Below are positions 47,401-58,650 of a DNA stretch of 64,000 nt, piece after piece (the stretch's first letter is position 1; each line of letters begins with the position of its first letter). The stretch is taken from contig VXCM01002846.1 of assembly GCA_014773175.1 (NCBI GenBank), forward strand, positions 1 to 64,000. The letters run 5' to 3'. Origin of the DNA: Lucifuga dentata. Lineage: Eukaryota > Chordata > Actinopteri > Ophidiiformes > Bythitidae. Both the position numbers and the translations under genes were made by a program. The notes under the pieces were generated by a model. That model did no database searches, was not told where the DNA came from, and saw only the letters and a program-made list of their open reading frames with translations.

Positions 47401-50400
47401 AAGAAACCACTGTAAAATGACAAATGTAATTGCTCTGATTCATCCATTGATCCCCCTTCTCCCTTCACCCACAGTCCAAGCCCAGTTACTGTGAAAAGGC
47501 CACAGAGGAGATCAATGTAGTTACCCAGAAGCTCATCACCAATTCAGAGAGTGACTTACAGCTCAGCTACGCCAAACAACGGCGCACCAAAAGCTCAGCA
47601 CTCTTGCACAAGGAACTGGATGTACGTAGCAATCGGGCAGTTCGTCAGTATTTGGTGAAGGTCAACCAAGCCATCGCTACACTGTATGCCCGCCATGTGC
47701 TGGCCTCACTGCTTGCAGACTGGCCTGCAGAGGCAGCATTAAGTGAGGAGGCCCTAGAGCTGAGCGGAGCATCCCACATGGCTTACATTCTCGACATGTT
47801 AATGCAGCTGGAGGAGAGGCCACTCTGGGAAAAGGTGAGCAAGAGGGAGGAGTTTTGCTGTGCATGTGTGCATAACAGTAATTTTTTTTGTCTAGTTTTT
47901 GGTATCATATGAGTTCAAGTACAGCACATTAGGTGTTTTGTTATTTGATGGGATTCTGGAATGATCTTATCCAACAGATTCTCCAGAGGGTGCTTAAGGG
48001 TTGCAGCCAGAGTATGATGAGCAGTCTGTGTCTGACTGCTTGCCAGTTCATGGAGGAGCCTGGAATGGCCGTGCAAGTCAGAGAGTCTAAACACCCTTAT
48101 GACAACAACACCAACTTTGAGGTGGGTAAAGCATCGACGATAGCTGACTTTTTTATGGTTATATTCCCTTATTTATGCTTTAAAAAATGTATAATTAAGA
48201 AGATTGTCCAGTTAAGCTGACTATAAGTACAGATTCTTATTTAAAATTGTGCATGCACAAGTGCCATTTTTGGTACCATATTTTGTGCTCTCCCTTAACT
48301 CTCATGTTATGTTACTTCAATTAGAAAAGTTTGGTGTGTCTTCCGTTTTTCTCCTCAGGACAAGGTCCACATTCCAGGAGCCATTTACCTGTCAGTGAAA
48401 TTTGACTCCCGCTGCTACACAGAGGAAGGCTGTGATGAGTTGATCATGTCCAGCAGCAGCGATTTCCTCCAGGACCTCCACAACTTTAGTGGCTCTCCTC
48501 AGAAATGGTCCGATTTTGAAATCCCCGGTGAGGAAAAATGAAAACAGAAATTCTTGTTTTGGTGCTATTCTGTTGTACGAGTATATGCATCTGTATGTGC
48601 ATTTGATATAGTTAGCTGTCAGTATATGTTTAAATTTTGTTCACCAACAAGTAGCTTGTGTGGGTTTTTCCTCAGGTGATACCCTGTACTACAAGTTTAT
48701 GTCAGACATGAGCAACACAGAGTGGGGCTACAAGTTCACGGTTACAGGAGGCCACAGAGGACGTTTTCAGACAGGTACGTTTCAACAGACACACTTCTCA
48801 TGCATTTGAGTCAACCACCTCGTAGTACCATTAGTGGGTGTGGCTGCTGTAAGGAACTCATTGCAACTTTGTAAAGTACTCAGTAAATGGCTAAATAACA
48901 TCAGAGTGAGTCCTGAGGTCAGTGTTGTCTTCTCTTCCTTGGCTTGTCTTAAATCAGGGTTTGAGATACTGAAGCAAATGTTAGCTGATGACCAAGTGCT
49001 TAATCACCTGCCATTGGCTGACATATGGGAGTGGCAGGTGGGTGTGGCCTGTCGTCAGACTGGAAACCAACGGCTCAAAGCCATCCATTTATTGCTCCGT
49101 CTTCTGCAGTGTCAATCCCAGACGTAAGTATTGTCTGTACAGTTTTATGCATATTTTTCCTTCTCATGCTTTCACACACTTTATTTTGTCAACAGTGGAA
49201 TCTTCATTTGACCGTAGGCTTTTCTTAGTTATGTTTAGGCATCCAAATATTCAAAACCATTCTCCCTTGGGCATCCAGCCCATCCACCCAGATTTAATAA
49301 ATTGTGCAAAAGTGGGTATCAGAAGCTAGTGCATGTTTGCTTTCCCTGGAGATACAGGATTACACATACACCCAGGTTTTGCATAAAGGCCTTCAAAAAT
49401 GCCCATTCGCCACGGAAATTAGGTAAATGTTGTACTTTGGTATTTGCATAAGAGCAGAATGGCACAGCCACTATGTGGCCACATTGACATTGTGAACAAA
49501 TTTATGGGATACTGGTGCTCTCATGCAAGAGCAATGTGAAAAATCAAGTTTTTCTCTTTTTCTGGCTGTTTTTTTTTTTTTTTTAAACTGTCATCAAGAG
49601 TAATTGCACTCATTGGTTCAGCACATCTCCACTTACTACCCAGTTTGAGAAATGCCAATTCAGCAGCCTTTTGATGCAGGATGAAAATTTCATCACTAGA
49701 TGGCAGACCAGGCTTTTTTAAACCTGTTTTCCAGCCGCATGATGCTGTTTCAGTGATGTTGAAATAATGGCTGCGATCAGATAATGTTTTATTATACAGT
49801 ATAAGGGCCACACAAACACACTTGCAGGAATAAAACCATTTTGGATTTAATTTAAATGATTTAATTAATTTGTTTGAATGAATTAGTAAATCATTCAAAT
49901 GAATTAATCAAATCATGCCATCAATACAAAATAAAGTTACTCCTTTAAGATAAAATAAATCAAATCAATTCAGTTGTGGGGCCTCTNACAAAATAAAGTT
50001 ACTCCTTTAAGATAAAATAAATCAAATCAATTCAGTTGTGGGGCCTCTTGTTTCAGTGGCAAACTAAACAAACAGTTCAATAAAGCATATAAAGCAGGGA
50101 TTTTAAAAGGGAATAAATCTACATTAATTTGGTGATTGAATGTATAATGATTACAAGTTTCTGCGATCACGATTATCAAGTATTATTATTATTATCATCA
50201 TTATTAATCACGATTAATCACAGAAATCTCTGCAATTAATTAGTTAATTTTTTTTAATCAACTCACAGCCCTAGTTTTAAGTTAAATGGAATGGCCGGGT
50301 AAACCACGTTTTTGAGGGCCATTTGCTGTTCTTTATATTATACCTTCATGGCTATACTATAAGATTCGTCATTCATCTGCTGGGTAAATGCTCTTACTCA

Positions 50401-53400
50401 TTGTTCTATTCTGCCTGCGTACATCTGTCTAACGTCTGGTCTCCTGCACTATAGAGCCTGTGAGCTGACTCTGCTGCGACCTCTGTGGCAGCTCTTTATG
50501 TCTATGGAAAGCAGTCTAAGCCAGGATCCCACCAGCATCACCGTGCTGCTGCCTCTTCACAGAGCCCTCACTGAACTCTTCTTCATCGCAGAGGCCAGGG
50601 CCATCGTGAGTGTCACAGAGACACACACACACATGCAGGGCAGACAAAAAACTAGAAAGAATTCAGTATGCATATCTCCACCAAGGCTGTACAGTCCTCA
50701 AAATTTGTTATCGTAATAATAATAGAGGAATAATTGAGGAATTTTCTTTTAATACTTGAATAGTTGAGGAATTTTTAATCTGCATCTTGATCTGGATCTG
50801 AACAAGATGCATACAGTGATGGATAGTAATGGCATACATTTTTAAGAGCTTTTAATTCAACTAAATGTAGCAGTTCCTGACTCCCTATCTGCCAATGTTA
50901 TGAAATCCTTTTAAAATAATTCACACTAATTGCATGTTCTTTGGCCCTTGGCATCACTTCTTACAAACTTTTATTGAAATCTGTTAATACATTTTCTTTT
51001 TTTTAAGGTATCCTTCTAACTAACAGACTGAATAAACTAGACTGAAAACATAACCTCTGTGGCAGAGGTAGCACGGGGCGACAATACAATATACAAAATG
51101 ATAAATTGTTTTGGTGGGTTTTTTTTCTGTTATCAGAATAAATGTGTTGAGGGTGAGTGTATAGCAACCACCTGTTCATTTTCTTTTGTGTGAACTATTT
51201 TAGCAACGCATGTGCCAATTTGATTGTCATGACAGGAGTAAATTCCACACAGCATTTTAGATTTTACCCTCTCTGTCTCTCCCTTTTTCTTTCTCTCTCT
51301 TACCTTTCTTAGTGTCTCTTTGAGATGAGCATGTGTCTTCCTTGACCCACCTGTTCTCTGCTGGGCTCAGGGCCAAAGCCCGGCCCTTCCATCTGCCAGA
51401 CAGCTACAGAGCCACATTGGCTCCCTGCAGACTGATTTAGAGAGGAAGAGATGTTATTCCTTTTGTGTGATGTGTATGCGCTCGCTCTCAGTTACCTTGA
51501 ATTATTAATCAAGAAAAGTCTTAAGGATTACAAGCACACTACCAACCTGCAGGTAGTGTTTCCCATTTGTATCTGTAGATAGAATTTAACCAGACAGTCA
51601 CAGAAAAGTGCCGCCCGTCCCTTCATGTTCTCTTCAGATCAGACTGCCAAAGCCCGAGGCTGCTGCTCTAACAGCAAAGCTACATCAGTTGAGATGTCAC
51701 TCAGGATGGATTTCTTTGCTCCCCTCTGAGTGTATTTTTCTGTCTGGACTGTGGCATGTGAAAAAGCGGCGCACTCGTGGAGCGGTACAAGTCAGCAACC
51801 ACCGGGGGGCAGTAGCAACACTCAGCAGGACAAAGAAACAGGAGACTGTAGAGAGTTTTGTATAGGATGCCCTACACAGACCTCAGGCGCAGCATCATAC
51901 ATTTGAGTACCTCCATCCAGCAGAGCGAGTCACATTGCAGATTTTTTTTGCTTTCACATTTTTAGTCGATTAGTCATTTCACTTGCCTTTTAGCAGTGAA
52001 AGACAAATGGGTTTGCTGCATTGCTTAGTCACCTGCAGTTCTTCACCTACAGCCTGAAATTACGAGGGCTTTAGCAGAGTGGATGGAGGAATGGATGATA
52101 TCTACCTACTCTGTTCCAGTATGTCTTCACATCTGCATATGTTTAAATTTATTATGACCAGACTTTCCCAGGTAGAACTTGCCTGACACTAATATAAAGC
52201 TAAAAACCATTGCACAAAAATGGTCCATCATTAAATGGTCATCATTGTCAACTGAAACATTAGGGATCTCCCGACAAAATGACGAACCACCTGTCAAAGC
52301 CATGTTCTGAAAAATGACTTGATTTTAGTGGTTGACCCTTACTTTATGTTGACATATAAGCTTAATAGCTGACAACATACAGCAGATCAACAGTTCCGTG
52401 TTGACTCTGCTGTGAAAACACGGGAAGCTGATGAGCGGCTTGATGCGCCATTTAGACATTTGTAGTCTTATTACAGCTCAGCCTTGAACCACGTTTGAAA
52501 GGTTTAGTGGCCACGATTTCCCATTTCAGTATCAGATCCGTTTCTTTGTATGCAAGTGGAGTCAAGCCACAGATCCAGTGAGTCTCAATGAACTCTCTAC
52601 CCCAGGAAGCGAAGGTTATATTTAGGATTCAGAATGGTTTGTCATGCGCCACTGATTTTACAAATGGTTCTAGGATGTCCACCAGCGTAAACATTTGGGG
52701 TGCTGTCAGATGGATGGGGGGCCAGAGCTCTGGACTGTGTCTCCTGCGCTGTAAAACCTCCATTTGGCCAGTTTCAGCCCATTTACCCTCGTTGCAGTCT
52801 TATCTGTTTCCCAACTCCCCGTGCTTATGCAACCTGAGCTGTGTCTCTCCTGTAGGGCTTTGGTGGAAACAATCTTCAGTGTGTTTATAATTTTGAATGA
52901 CTTTTCCAACATTCCACAGTGTGTTTGATGCTGAGATGGAGATGGAAGAGTGGTCGGGGGAATTCAGGCTTCATTTATTACCAAGTGTATCCCTTATGTA
53001 ACCTCCTAAGCTAGTCTGTCTCAGGAGAGCCCTCACATTCGTGACAGCCATCCGGCCTTCAAAGTTATCTGTGCATCTTTGCAAATTTGTTTGGGAACGT
53101 GGCCGAAGACGCATTTCTCACCAATTTTTCAACATTTTTCCAGGTGCAGGGCATCCTCCAGGAGTACCTGTTAGCCATGACCACGGACGAGCAGCTCCGC
53201 AACCACACTGTGATGGTAAGAATTTGACTACTTTTCAGCATAATAATAGTTTACTCACAGTGTTTTAAATATGTATTGATCAGATGACTTTTTTTTGCAT
53301 GTTTATCTTTCTGAATTGAAGTTCATCTGTTCAACCTGTGTCTCTCAGATCTTGTTTGAGCTCTATGCAATATGTTGATGTGGTTACTAGTGAAATGATG

Positions 53401-54932
53401 GCTGATATGGATGACAGTAGCTTTGGTGCACCTTTATAGGAGGTGTCTCTGAGCAGCATCACGAAGCATTGTGATAACATGCAACTTTCTTTTTAACCAC
53501 ACTGTGGTCAGTCCGCTGTGAGTCAGCTCACAGGCTGGAGTCTCTTTTGCTGGCAAATCACCAAGATGTTGACACCCAGCAGATCCCCTGGCACCCCCTC
53601 CCCACTCTCACCCCTGCTGCTTGTTTTGAGTGTGTGTGGGCTGCACTCAGGACTAATGTATTTGGTAATTACAGTCCATTAGCATTGTGGCGGAGCGAGT
53701 CGCAGAATTCTCTGTACTGGGGACCCTGTGATACAGCAGAGGAGCTTGAAGGCAGTTAAGGGGAGGAGAGGATGGGGGTGGTGGAAAAGCATGGTGGGCG
53801 GTTCTGTTGAGCAGTTACTTAATACCTGTCAGGTTGAAAACAAAGCCAGAGGTGGTTTGGCAGTAGTCAACTGATGACAACTAACTGATGATAACAATCC
53901 TGCTGTAAAAGGACTTGAAAAAGTCTCGAAACTGTAGTTCTTCTAACGGCATTACCTTTAGGAGTGTTTTCACTCTACTACTCCTTTGCTGTTATTTTTC
54001 CAAGTTTCTGCTCAATTAAATGCTAATAACAGTGCAAGATTCTTGTATTTTTGTTAATAATTAGTGAAGGGCACCCTTGGGACCATGAACGTGCTGAACA
54101 GCTTTCACAGCAATCTCCTCAATAGATAATAAGGTGTGCCAAGTTGACAGTTTTGCCTGAGGGTGGCACAAGAGAAAAGTTAATGAGTGTCTAATATAGA
54201 AAGAGTTCATCCTCTGGGGAATATGAATGTGCTCTGTAAATGTCTTTAGTTTTCTTGTGTATAATTGGAAGTTTTGACCTGATGGAGGCTGTAGAGGTCA
54301 GAGAAGATCAAGGAACCACCAAAGAGTAGATTTAATGTATCTTCAGGAGACCAAGTTTTTCCACGTGGAAATCTGGCCATAATTTTTAAAAAATAACTTG
54401 TGATGGACCAAAGTGTTGGTCAAGGGGAAATTTTGGTCAGATTAGAAGGACTCGATCTCTGTAAACTACAAATATCTGAAGAAACATTCACAGCATCTGG
54501 TGCGTAGCTGTCAAAATGTTACAGTCCGGAATCAAAATGTCAGCCAGACAAAGCAGAGAAAAATGTTTACAAAGGCAGAGAGCACCAACGCTTTGTTATG
54601 CTGCCTGTTAGACAAGGTGACATGATTGGTTTCTTGATAGACTGAATAGAAATCTTTTCCATCATCAATATCGCAAAACATTTGGGCCTCTTCATCATTC
54701 CTCAGCATGGCACAGGTTCTGCCACGAGGATAAAAATAGCTTTCTAACCTCCAGTTTTATAACTTCACTCATTGATTTTCTCTCCCAGTGCTTGTTCTTC
54801 TCTTTCATTCACATACTGATGCACTCGGATGCTGTTTTTGTTATCGTGCAGGCTCTGAAGAACATTGCCGCCATCAGTCTGGCTATCAATTATCCAAATA
54901 AATCTACAAAACTACTCAACATGTCACCTTGA
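29406..54932 (+). CDS. zzef1: Zinc finger ZZ-type and EF-hand domain-containing protein 1, 54 coding exons
   Basis: Exons: 29406-29819, 30544-30688, 30808-31002, 31162-31345, 31472-31671, 32255-32465, 32679-32795, 33572-33750, 34001-34099, 34192-34283, 34377-34522, 34811-34916, 35168-35386, 35500-35591, 35713-35936, 36073-36206, 36315-36385, 36485-36599, 36723-36888, 37056-37177, 37273-37395, 37960-38129, 38221-38302, 38394-38595, 38902-39029, 39133-39373, 39527-39606, 39720-39810, 39920-40477, 40588-40752, 41119-41238, 41359-41520, 41711-41843, 42487-42625, 42947-43112, 43208-43470, 43816-43985, 44066-44261, 44384-44547, 44658-44938, 45673-45847, 45969-46101, 46195-46421, 46670-46978, 47050-47150, 47254-47389, 47475-47834, 47978-48121, 48359-48527, 48676-48774, 48958-49123, 50455-50605, 53144-53215, 54852-54932. 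The product is 3041 aa once a 62-bp artefact in exon 29 is discounted (human 2961). Features: MGNAES myristoylation-type start; EF-hand loop at ~144-155; DOC/APC10-like domain ~250-450; CUB-like modules ~1120-1270 and ~2796-2885; two ZZ fingers ~1815-1910 (CDGCERM..RYRCLQC and CDHCQGL..CNVCEDFDLCYGC). ZZ fingers of this protein bind histone H3 tails and SUMO; its wider role is poorly known. Intron 4 is GC-AG; the others are GT-AG. Confidence 0.96.
30227..30266. repeat. Poly-A tract with an N in zzef1 intron 1
   Basis: An A-homopolymer interrupted by a single N at 30249, which marks a gap or unresolved length. Confidence 0.9.
31346..31471 (+). other. zzef1: GC-AG intron 4 of zzef1
   Basis: The donor reads ATAAG/GCAAGT and the acceptor TTTACAG/ATTC. 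Only the GC donor continues the conserved SHWIR-FKMKPDV reading across the junction. The strong match of the other donor bases to consensus is typical of GC-AG introns. Confidence 0.85.
31672..32254 (+). other. zzef1: zzef1 intron 5, containing a short perfect hairpin
   Basis: At 32040-32066 an 11-bp perfect stem (CTATGGTTGT and its complement, plus a closing T-A pair) encloses the 5-base loop CCTCT. The rest of the 583-bp intron shows nothing I recognise. Confidence 0.6.
37396..37959 (+). other. zzef1: zzef1 intron 21
   Basis: A 564-bp AT-rich intron with nothing recognisable in it. Open frames that run into it are read-throughs from exon 21. Confidence 0.7.
38544..38666. repeat. Perfect 61-bp direct duplication around a single N (zzef1 exon 24 donor)
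   Basis: 38544-38604 and 38606-38666 are identical, with N at 38605. The first copy completes exon 24 and its donor (CCACG/GTGAGA), and the second repeats both inside the intron. It is the same signature as at three other sites in the window. Confidence 0.95.
40239..40361. repeat. Perfect 61-bp direct duplication around a single N inside zzef1 exon 29
   Basis: 40239-40299 and 40301-40361 are identical, with N at 40300. The extra 62 bases shift the frame: before the N the protein reads KAPFSRGRLR, and the family continuation LLSFRSMEEPR is found only after the second copy in the other frame. It is almost certainly an assembly artefact. Confidence 0.96.
41844..42486 (+). other. zzef1: zzef1 intron 33
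   Basis: A 643-bp AT-rich intron with no recognisable feature. Confidence 0.7.
43649..43666. repeat. Poly-G run with N in zzef1 intron 36
   Basis: A G-homopolymer interrupted by N at 43655; a sequencing gap in a homopolymer. Confidence 0.85.
44939..45672 (+). other. zzef1: zzef1 intron 40
   Basis: A 734-bp AT-rich intron with no recognisable repeat or RNA gene. Confidence 0.7.
49693..49706 (+). promoter_or_regulatory. CTCF-like core motif in zzef1 intron 51
   Basis: TCACTAGATGGCAG matches CCASYAGRKGGCRS at 13 of 14 positions. It lies in repeat-derived sequence, so it may have been carried in by a transposon. Binding is inferred. Confidence 0.45.
49926..50048. repeat. Perfect 61-bp direct duplication around a single N (zzef1 intron 51)
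   Basis: 49926-49986 and 49988-50048 are identical, with N at 49987. This is the fourth case of the same 61-bp signature. Confidence 0.95.
50606..53143 (+). other. zzef1: zzef1 intron 52, the longest in the gene
   Basis: A 2.54-kb intron, noticeably richer in GC than its neighbours around 51600-52900. Open frames at 51608-51865 and 52588-52890 have no domain or splice support. It could contain a conserved non-coding element, but that cannot be judged without alignment. Confidence 0.55.
53216..54851 (+). other. zzef1: zzef1 intron 53
   Basis: A 1.64-kb intron with a GC-richer stretch near 53520-53800. No repeat family or RNA gene was recognised. Confidence 0.55.
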
Positions 54933-55979
54933 AAGACCCAGAGAGAGGAACGAGGACGGCGGCCTGAAGGGGGAAACTCCTGACTCAGTCGGTGCATTTT
55001 GAATAAGGAGTGATGGAGTGAGAGAGGAGAACCTTGCGGACCATTCAGGACACTCCTCCACTCTGCTTTACTCTGGTCTTCAGCTGTGGAGGGAGGGGGG
55101 CTCTAAGAGCACTTCCCACACTTATTCACAATCCTTTTGCCTTAGGTGAATCCAATATATCAGCATGTGCATTCAGTGGAACAATAGCAGGATCTTTTTT
55201 TTTTTTTTTTTNACTTTAACCAGATTTCAATTTTTTTTTTTTTTCTACCTTTTTTTTCCCTTCAAAACAAAAACCACTCTAGGTTACGCAGTTGATCATG
55301 GTGAAAGCAGGTCACCTTGACAGCTTGAATGTCTCAGTAGACATGTGGAGCATCCTAAAAATACTGTCCAGCACAGTGGAGACTCATTAGTCACTATGGG
55401 GAGAGAGGACTGACCTACAAGCCCATTCGACTTCCTTCCTTCATCCTTCCCTCCTCTCCTTCCCTTCCCACCTTCCTTACTTCCTTTTTCCAGAGAAAAA
55501 AAAATGGATCTTTTTTAGAAGTAACAAATACTGGTTTCTACTGTAAATCACCACTTTGGTACACATGGTACATTTATCGTCATAGACATCTTAAACATAT
55601 ATCCAGATGTTTATCTGCAAGTTTCTGTCTTGACATCCTACCAATCTTCACTTCAGAACGGCCGAAGGGGATAATATTGTACTCTTAAAATGATTTTGCC
55701 TAGGATATAATATTACAGCAGGGGGTAAACTGTGATACTATTGCAATGCATTCCTCCATGCCAGTATGTCAGTGTTTTCACTTTATTTTCACTCTATTAC
55801 TAGAAAATTAATGAAAGGCCATCACAACGTCAAATACATTCATGAAAATGAGTAATGAAAAACCCTGAAATTCTTAAGGCTTTCTGTTTTATCTAGTAAT
55901 TTATTTATTTTCTTATTATTTTTTTCATATTTATAATTGAGTTTAATAATTTACTGCCCTTAATGACCTGATTTTTCTT

Positions 55980-56020
<41 letters not shown>

Positions 56021-57110
56021 TGACAGAAAAACAGAATAAATCCTCATCCTTTTGTAAAAGTTCACATCGTGAACACTGCTGATCTTCACTAACACATGGA
56101 TGGAAGGTCTTTCCTGACATAGAACACACACACACGCGTTATCACACACTCTGTCACTCACTCATTTGACATATCTAATAGGTGGTGAGTTGAACATTTT
56201 AAAGCTTTACCTTAAGTGTAATTACACAGATATTTAGCATGAGATACTGTATTTGGCATGAATGTTAAATGTTTTAAATCTCATCACAGGAACCCACAAT
56301 TATTTTTTTTAAAGCATTGAATCATAGACACATCCAGAGAGATCAGTCACGTGATGCACAACATCAACACATCCAAATGCTTTTCTCTATCAATTTCTGG
56401 TTGTTTTTCACGACAAATCCAAAATAAGTTTCAAAGAAAGAGTAGATGGACATCTATTTTTGTTGTAGGAAACATGGTTTATGCCAAAGAAATTATTGTG
56501 AGCCATGAAAGACTCTAAACGAGCTCCTGGTAGAGTTCCTTTTCTGTTTCTCACATATCAGAGGAAACTTGTTTTTTTTTTTTTTNTTTTTTTTTTTTTG
56601 TTAAAGAGGTTCTACAAGGACTAGAGGTTGGTTTGGTGTTTTTGTTTGCACAGACATCAGCTGCAATGGGAGTTGAGGGAGAGATCGATGGCCTCCACAT
56701 GGCTTCCACACCTCACCTAACTACGACGTGCCTATGGTTAAAAATGAAGCAATCATTATTTAACTCATGTTAATGAAATAATTATATTTTAAAGAGAAAT
56801 ATATTGTTTAATTTGATGGTTTTCTAACTTTTTACTTTTAATGTTTATGTTTCTTTTTGTGAGGATGCTTGATATATGAGGCTGACTAATTTGAATGTAC
56901 ATATCTGTGAATATTGTTGAATTGCACAGAAAAAAAAAAGACTTTGATATCAACCCCAGACAAATATAAACTTAACAGATTTGATTCTGATTTTGTATGC
57001 ATGGCACATTGGAGTAAAGGTAAAGAAAAGTACTGCTTGGGTTGAAATGTGATCAGTTTCTAATTAAAAATGATTTAAATACGCCTTTTTCCTCTCATCT
57101 ATCTTATTTT
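54933..57110 (+). other. zzef1: zzef1 3'UTR (end uncertain)
   Basis: Non-coding sequence after the zzef1 stop. An AATAAA at 56035-56040 is a plausible polyadenylation signal, and the transcript could run further to about 57 kb. It includes homopolymer gaps with N at 55212 and 56586 and a TA microsatellite at 55986-56016. Confidence 0.5.
55986..56016. repeat. TA microsatellite
   Basis: About 15 tandem TA units just before the likely zzef1 AATAAA. Confidence 0.9.
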
Positions 57111-58020
57111 TTTTAGGCTCAACAGAGAACTTCTGTGTAGCAAATAACTCAGGCGACATTGATTCGAGCATGAGAATATATTCAAAAGCAGCATGGATGG
57201 GCTTTGCCAGCACTCCAGCACCATCAATACTTCTTTATCATGCTGCTTCGAGCCTTTTTATCTCTAAGGAAACAATTCCAGCTCGAAATCCCTTTTCATT
57301 CAGTCAGCTAGTAACTCCAACCTTCCTGCATAATCTATCTTTTTCTCTGCTTTCTAACATCAGTTCTCCTTCTGTTAATTCAGTGTCTTTCTGCTGCCTG
57401 GAGCCCACTGACTTTTACCTTCTGCTCCTGTCTGCCTTTATGCCACCCACCCCCACCCCCACCCCCTCTCTGCCCTGTGATGTGGACTCTCAGCGATAGT
57501 GCTGATGATGGGAGTGATGATCACTAGGGTGATAATGACATCAAACGGAGGAAATATTCAATAAGGCTCCAGATGATTCAGTGCCCCTCTGTACCGCCAA
57601 GCTCCCACATTAGAGTGAGTCAGCTCTCCTCTCTCCCTCCCTCCCTCCTTGTGAGACTCTCCTCTCTCTTCTATTCTGGCTCACCCAGGTTCCCATGTTT
57701 CTCACTAAGACAAGTGAAAGGGAGTTAAAAATGTACATTTTAGAGAAATGTAGTTTCTCCTTCATATGGGAATGAGTCAGGAAAGAAAAAATGGTATCAG
57801 TCATCCTAGATATCTAGCATTAATAGTAATTAAGCAGTAAGGATTAAAGACTACATTACAAAATTTGAAGTGACACAATTTTCCAAATTTAAAGTATTAG
57901 ACTAGCAGCATTGTTGGGCTTCATATATACATATATCTTCTCTGAAATGTATTGTTCTGACAGTAATTATCAAATTGCCCATGGAAACAACTTTTAAGAA
58001 ATAGCAGTTTTTGATTTTAG
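57111..58020. other. Intergenic region downstream of zzef1
   Basis: No gene is recognised. The 109-codon frame at 57170-57499 is low-complexity and includes a CACCCC tract at ~57443-57466. Confidence 0.55.
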
Positions 58021-58029
58021 TATCTCCTA

Positions 58030-58650
58030 GCTCAGTGCATCCATCCATTCTCTGCTGTTTATCCGGGTTATGGAGGCAGCAGAATAAGCAAAGTAGCCAA
58101 CCCAACTCTTCCTGAGGAATCCCAAGATGTATCAGGCCAGATGGGATACATAACACCTCCAGCATGTTCTGGGTCTCCTCCCAGTTGGATGTGCCCACGA
58201 TACCTCTTCTGGAGGCAACCATAACTGGATGCCTGAGCCGCCTTAGCTTACTCCCGTCCAAATGAAGGAGCGGCAGTTCTACTCCAAGCTCCCTCCTGAT
58301 GTCTGAACTCTTTACCCTCTATCAACGCCCTCGGAGGAAACTCATATTCGCAGCTTGTATCCATTCAGTCTTTCGGTCACAACACAGAGTTCATGGCCAT
58401 TTGTGAAGTTGGGAATATGATTGACCATTAAATTGAGAGTTCTGCCTTCAGGCCCGGCTCTGTCCACTACAATGTTGCCTGTGTACTTCAGACTGGAGGT
58501 GCTGACCCTCATCCCAGACACTTCCCATGCTGCTGAAACCGCTGCTATGCATGCTGAAGGTTACAGCCTGATGAAGCCAACATAACTACATCATCTGCAA
58601 GAAAGCAGAGATGCGATCTTTGCCATCACCAAACATCTGCAACAGGAAGT
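58030..58650 (-). mobile_element. Decayed LINE (L2/Maui-type) reverse transcriptase 3' fragment
   Basis: On the minus strand the segment follows the end of a very common fish non-LTR retrotransposon. It begins with the YADD-box region (GCAGATGATGTAGTT, near 58595), then GGAGGTACC-type blocks for 'RISTSKSE', then TTTCCTC(C/A)G..GGCG, and ends with the HLVRMP-RGRPRTRW region and the CTGCTGCC..CCGGATAA tail (~58040-58075). Compared with full-length relatives it has an internal deletion, an extra base before the ADD box and several stops. It is inactive. The family name is from memory and should be treated as approximate. Confidence 0.7.

Larger units (their letters stand above)
49124..50454 (+). 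other. zzef1: zzef1 intron 51, repeat-derived
   Basis: A 1.33-kb intron. It holds a CTCF-like motif at 49693-49706, an AT-rich stretch of short inverted repeats at ~49845-49915, the 61-bp duplication at 49926-50048, and at ~50160-50275 a GATTAATCACGATTAATCAC-type segment ending in ACAGCCCTAG. That last segment resembles the terminus of a common fish hAT-like non-autonomous element. Confidence 0.6.

Noticed and set aside
57902..58261. 119-codon minus-strand open frame
   Set aside because: Its start overlaps the end of the decayed LINE reverse transcriptase, and it is a chance frame through the remnant rather than a host gene.
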